A DNA stretch of 64,000 nt from the NCBI RefSeq assembly GCF_001522865.1, contig NZ_LOWB01000104.1, positions 1-64,000 of the forward strand, in the 5' to 3' direction. The first letter of the stretch is position 1. Every line of letters starts with the position of its first letter. The translations under genes and the position numbers were made by a program. The stretch comes from Burkholderia sp. TSV86. Lineage in GTDB: Bacteria > Pseudomonadota > Gammaproteobacteria > Burkholderiales > Burkholderiaceae. Shown one piece after another: positions 63,591-64,000 of the stretch. The notes under the pieces were generated by a model. The model was given only the letters and a program-made list of their open reading frames with translations, searched no databases and was not told where the DNA came from.

Positions 63591-64000
63591 CGATTCCCCC
63601 TTCGTTTCATTGAGTCGAGCAAGATGTCTTGCACTTGGCGTTTGGTTTCCCGGCGCAGCACGACGTCTTCGTCGATCGTGTCGCGCGCGAGAATGTGGTA
63701 AATGAAGACCGGCCGGCGGCGTCCGGCCTGCAATTGACGGACGGGACCGATCCGCTCGACGATCTGCTGATATTCTTCGAGATTCCACCAGTGCCCAAAG
63801 ACAGCGAGAATGTTTCCGCCGTCCTGCAAGTTCAGGCCGTGCCCGGCGCTGGCCGGGTGCGCGAACATCACGGGAATCTTGCCGAGATTCCAGTCACGAA
63901 TCGTCTGTGGGTTCTGGTCGAGCGGCCGGCCGCGCGGGAATGCGCGCTGCAGCCGCGCAAGGTCCGACTTGAAGTGATAGGCGACGAGTACCGGCATGCC
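63587..64000 (-). CDS. Phage-type SNF2/DEAD helicase, C-terminal part (partial)
   Basis: The frame runs off the window to the right, so only about the last 137 residues are seen. They form the second RecA-like helicase domain: VLVAYHFKSDLARLQRAF, motif V region ASAGHGLNLQDGG, and motif VI EEYQQIVERIGPVRQ. In the last, the Arg finger region reads GPVRQ rather than the usual GR.GQ. The C-terminal tail is DEDVVLRRETKRQVQDILL. This resembles the SNF2-like helicases in the replication modules of temperate phages, which supports a prophage. Its stop overlaps the excisionase-like start. Confidence 0.8.
   Translation of the reverse strand, partial: GMPVLVAYHFKSDLARLQRAFPRGRPLDQNPQTIRDWNLGKIPVMFAHPASAGHGLNLQDGGNILAVFGHWWNLEEYQQIVERIGPVRQLQAGRRRPVFIYHILARDTIDEDVVLRRETKRQVQDILLDSMKRRGNR

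Larger units (their letters stand above)
62278..64000. mobile_element. Left end of an integrative element or prophage inserted in comEC (continues beyond the window)
   Basis: The boundary is inferred from the break in ComEC homology at about 62278. Reading from the boundary inward there are, on the minus strand, a tyrosine integrase next to the junction, an overlapping excisionase-like gene and a phage-type helicase. An integrase beside the attachment site, reading toward it, is the classic layout. The other end and the second attachment site are outside the window, so size and type are unknown. Confidence 0.8.

Overview
The window looks like core chromosome of a high-GC betaproteobacterium, most likely Burkholderia and probably the B. 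pseudomallei/thailandensis/mallei group. I base this on gene content, gene order and strong GC bias at third codon positions. No database search was run, so the species is an inference. Two accessory patches interrupt the core. An AT-richer islet with two orphan small genes lies beside tRNA-Val (about 0.1-1.9 kb), and a lower-GC propeller-protein gene lies between xth and a dienelactone hydrolase (about 18.9-20.7 kb). At the right edge an integrative element begins inside the competence gene comEC (about 62.28 kb) and runs off the window.

Layout, left to right. 0-2 kb: aminotransferase tail, orphan genes, tRNA-Val. 2.3-8.5 kb: yggX-argA facing hrpA across 23 bp. 8.8-12.7 kb: a same-strand run of a YncE-like propeller protein, a fatty acid hydroxylase, an EI24 membrane protein and a CinA-like protein. 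12.7-18.9 kb: a rhodanese, then glnA-ntrB-ntrC with sigma-54 and NtrC-type sites, then xth. 19.3-22.5 kb: propeller protein, dienelactone hydrolase and FkbM methyltransferase. 22.7-27.8 kb: initiator tRNA, LexA-controlled dinB, oligopeptidase A and folD. 28.2-38.1 kb: a FixLJ-like two-component pair divergent from the pyruvate dehydrogenase operon aceE-aceF-lpdA. 38.2-42.7 kb: phasin, penicillin-binding endopeptidase, IclR regulator, a small membrane protein and a tyrosine phosphatase. 42.7-49.0 kb: complete iscR-iscS-iscU-iscA-hscB-hscA-fdx-iscX operon. 49.3-62.4 kb: glycine-zipper protein, lysS, prfB (with its programmed frameshift), recJ, an RpfE-like protein, lolC-lolD, tatD and interrupted comEC. 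62.3-64 kb: integrase, excisionase-like protein and a phage-type helicase.

Several regulatory circuits can be read directly. NtrC-like dyads and a -24/-12 promoter precede glnA, in the same cluster as ntrBC. A CTGT-N8-ACAG LexA box sits on the dinB promoter. Two IscR type-1 boxes bracket the isc promoter. Two TGC-N3-GCA dyads bracket the phasin promoter, as expected for the PHB regulator PhaR. The most notable structural feature is the element inserted near the 3' end of comEC, which replaces the last residues of ComEC with element-encoded sequence.
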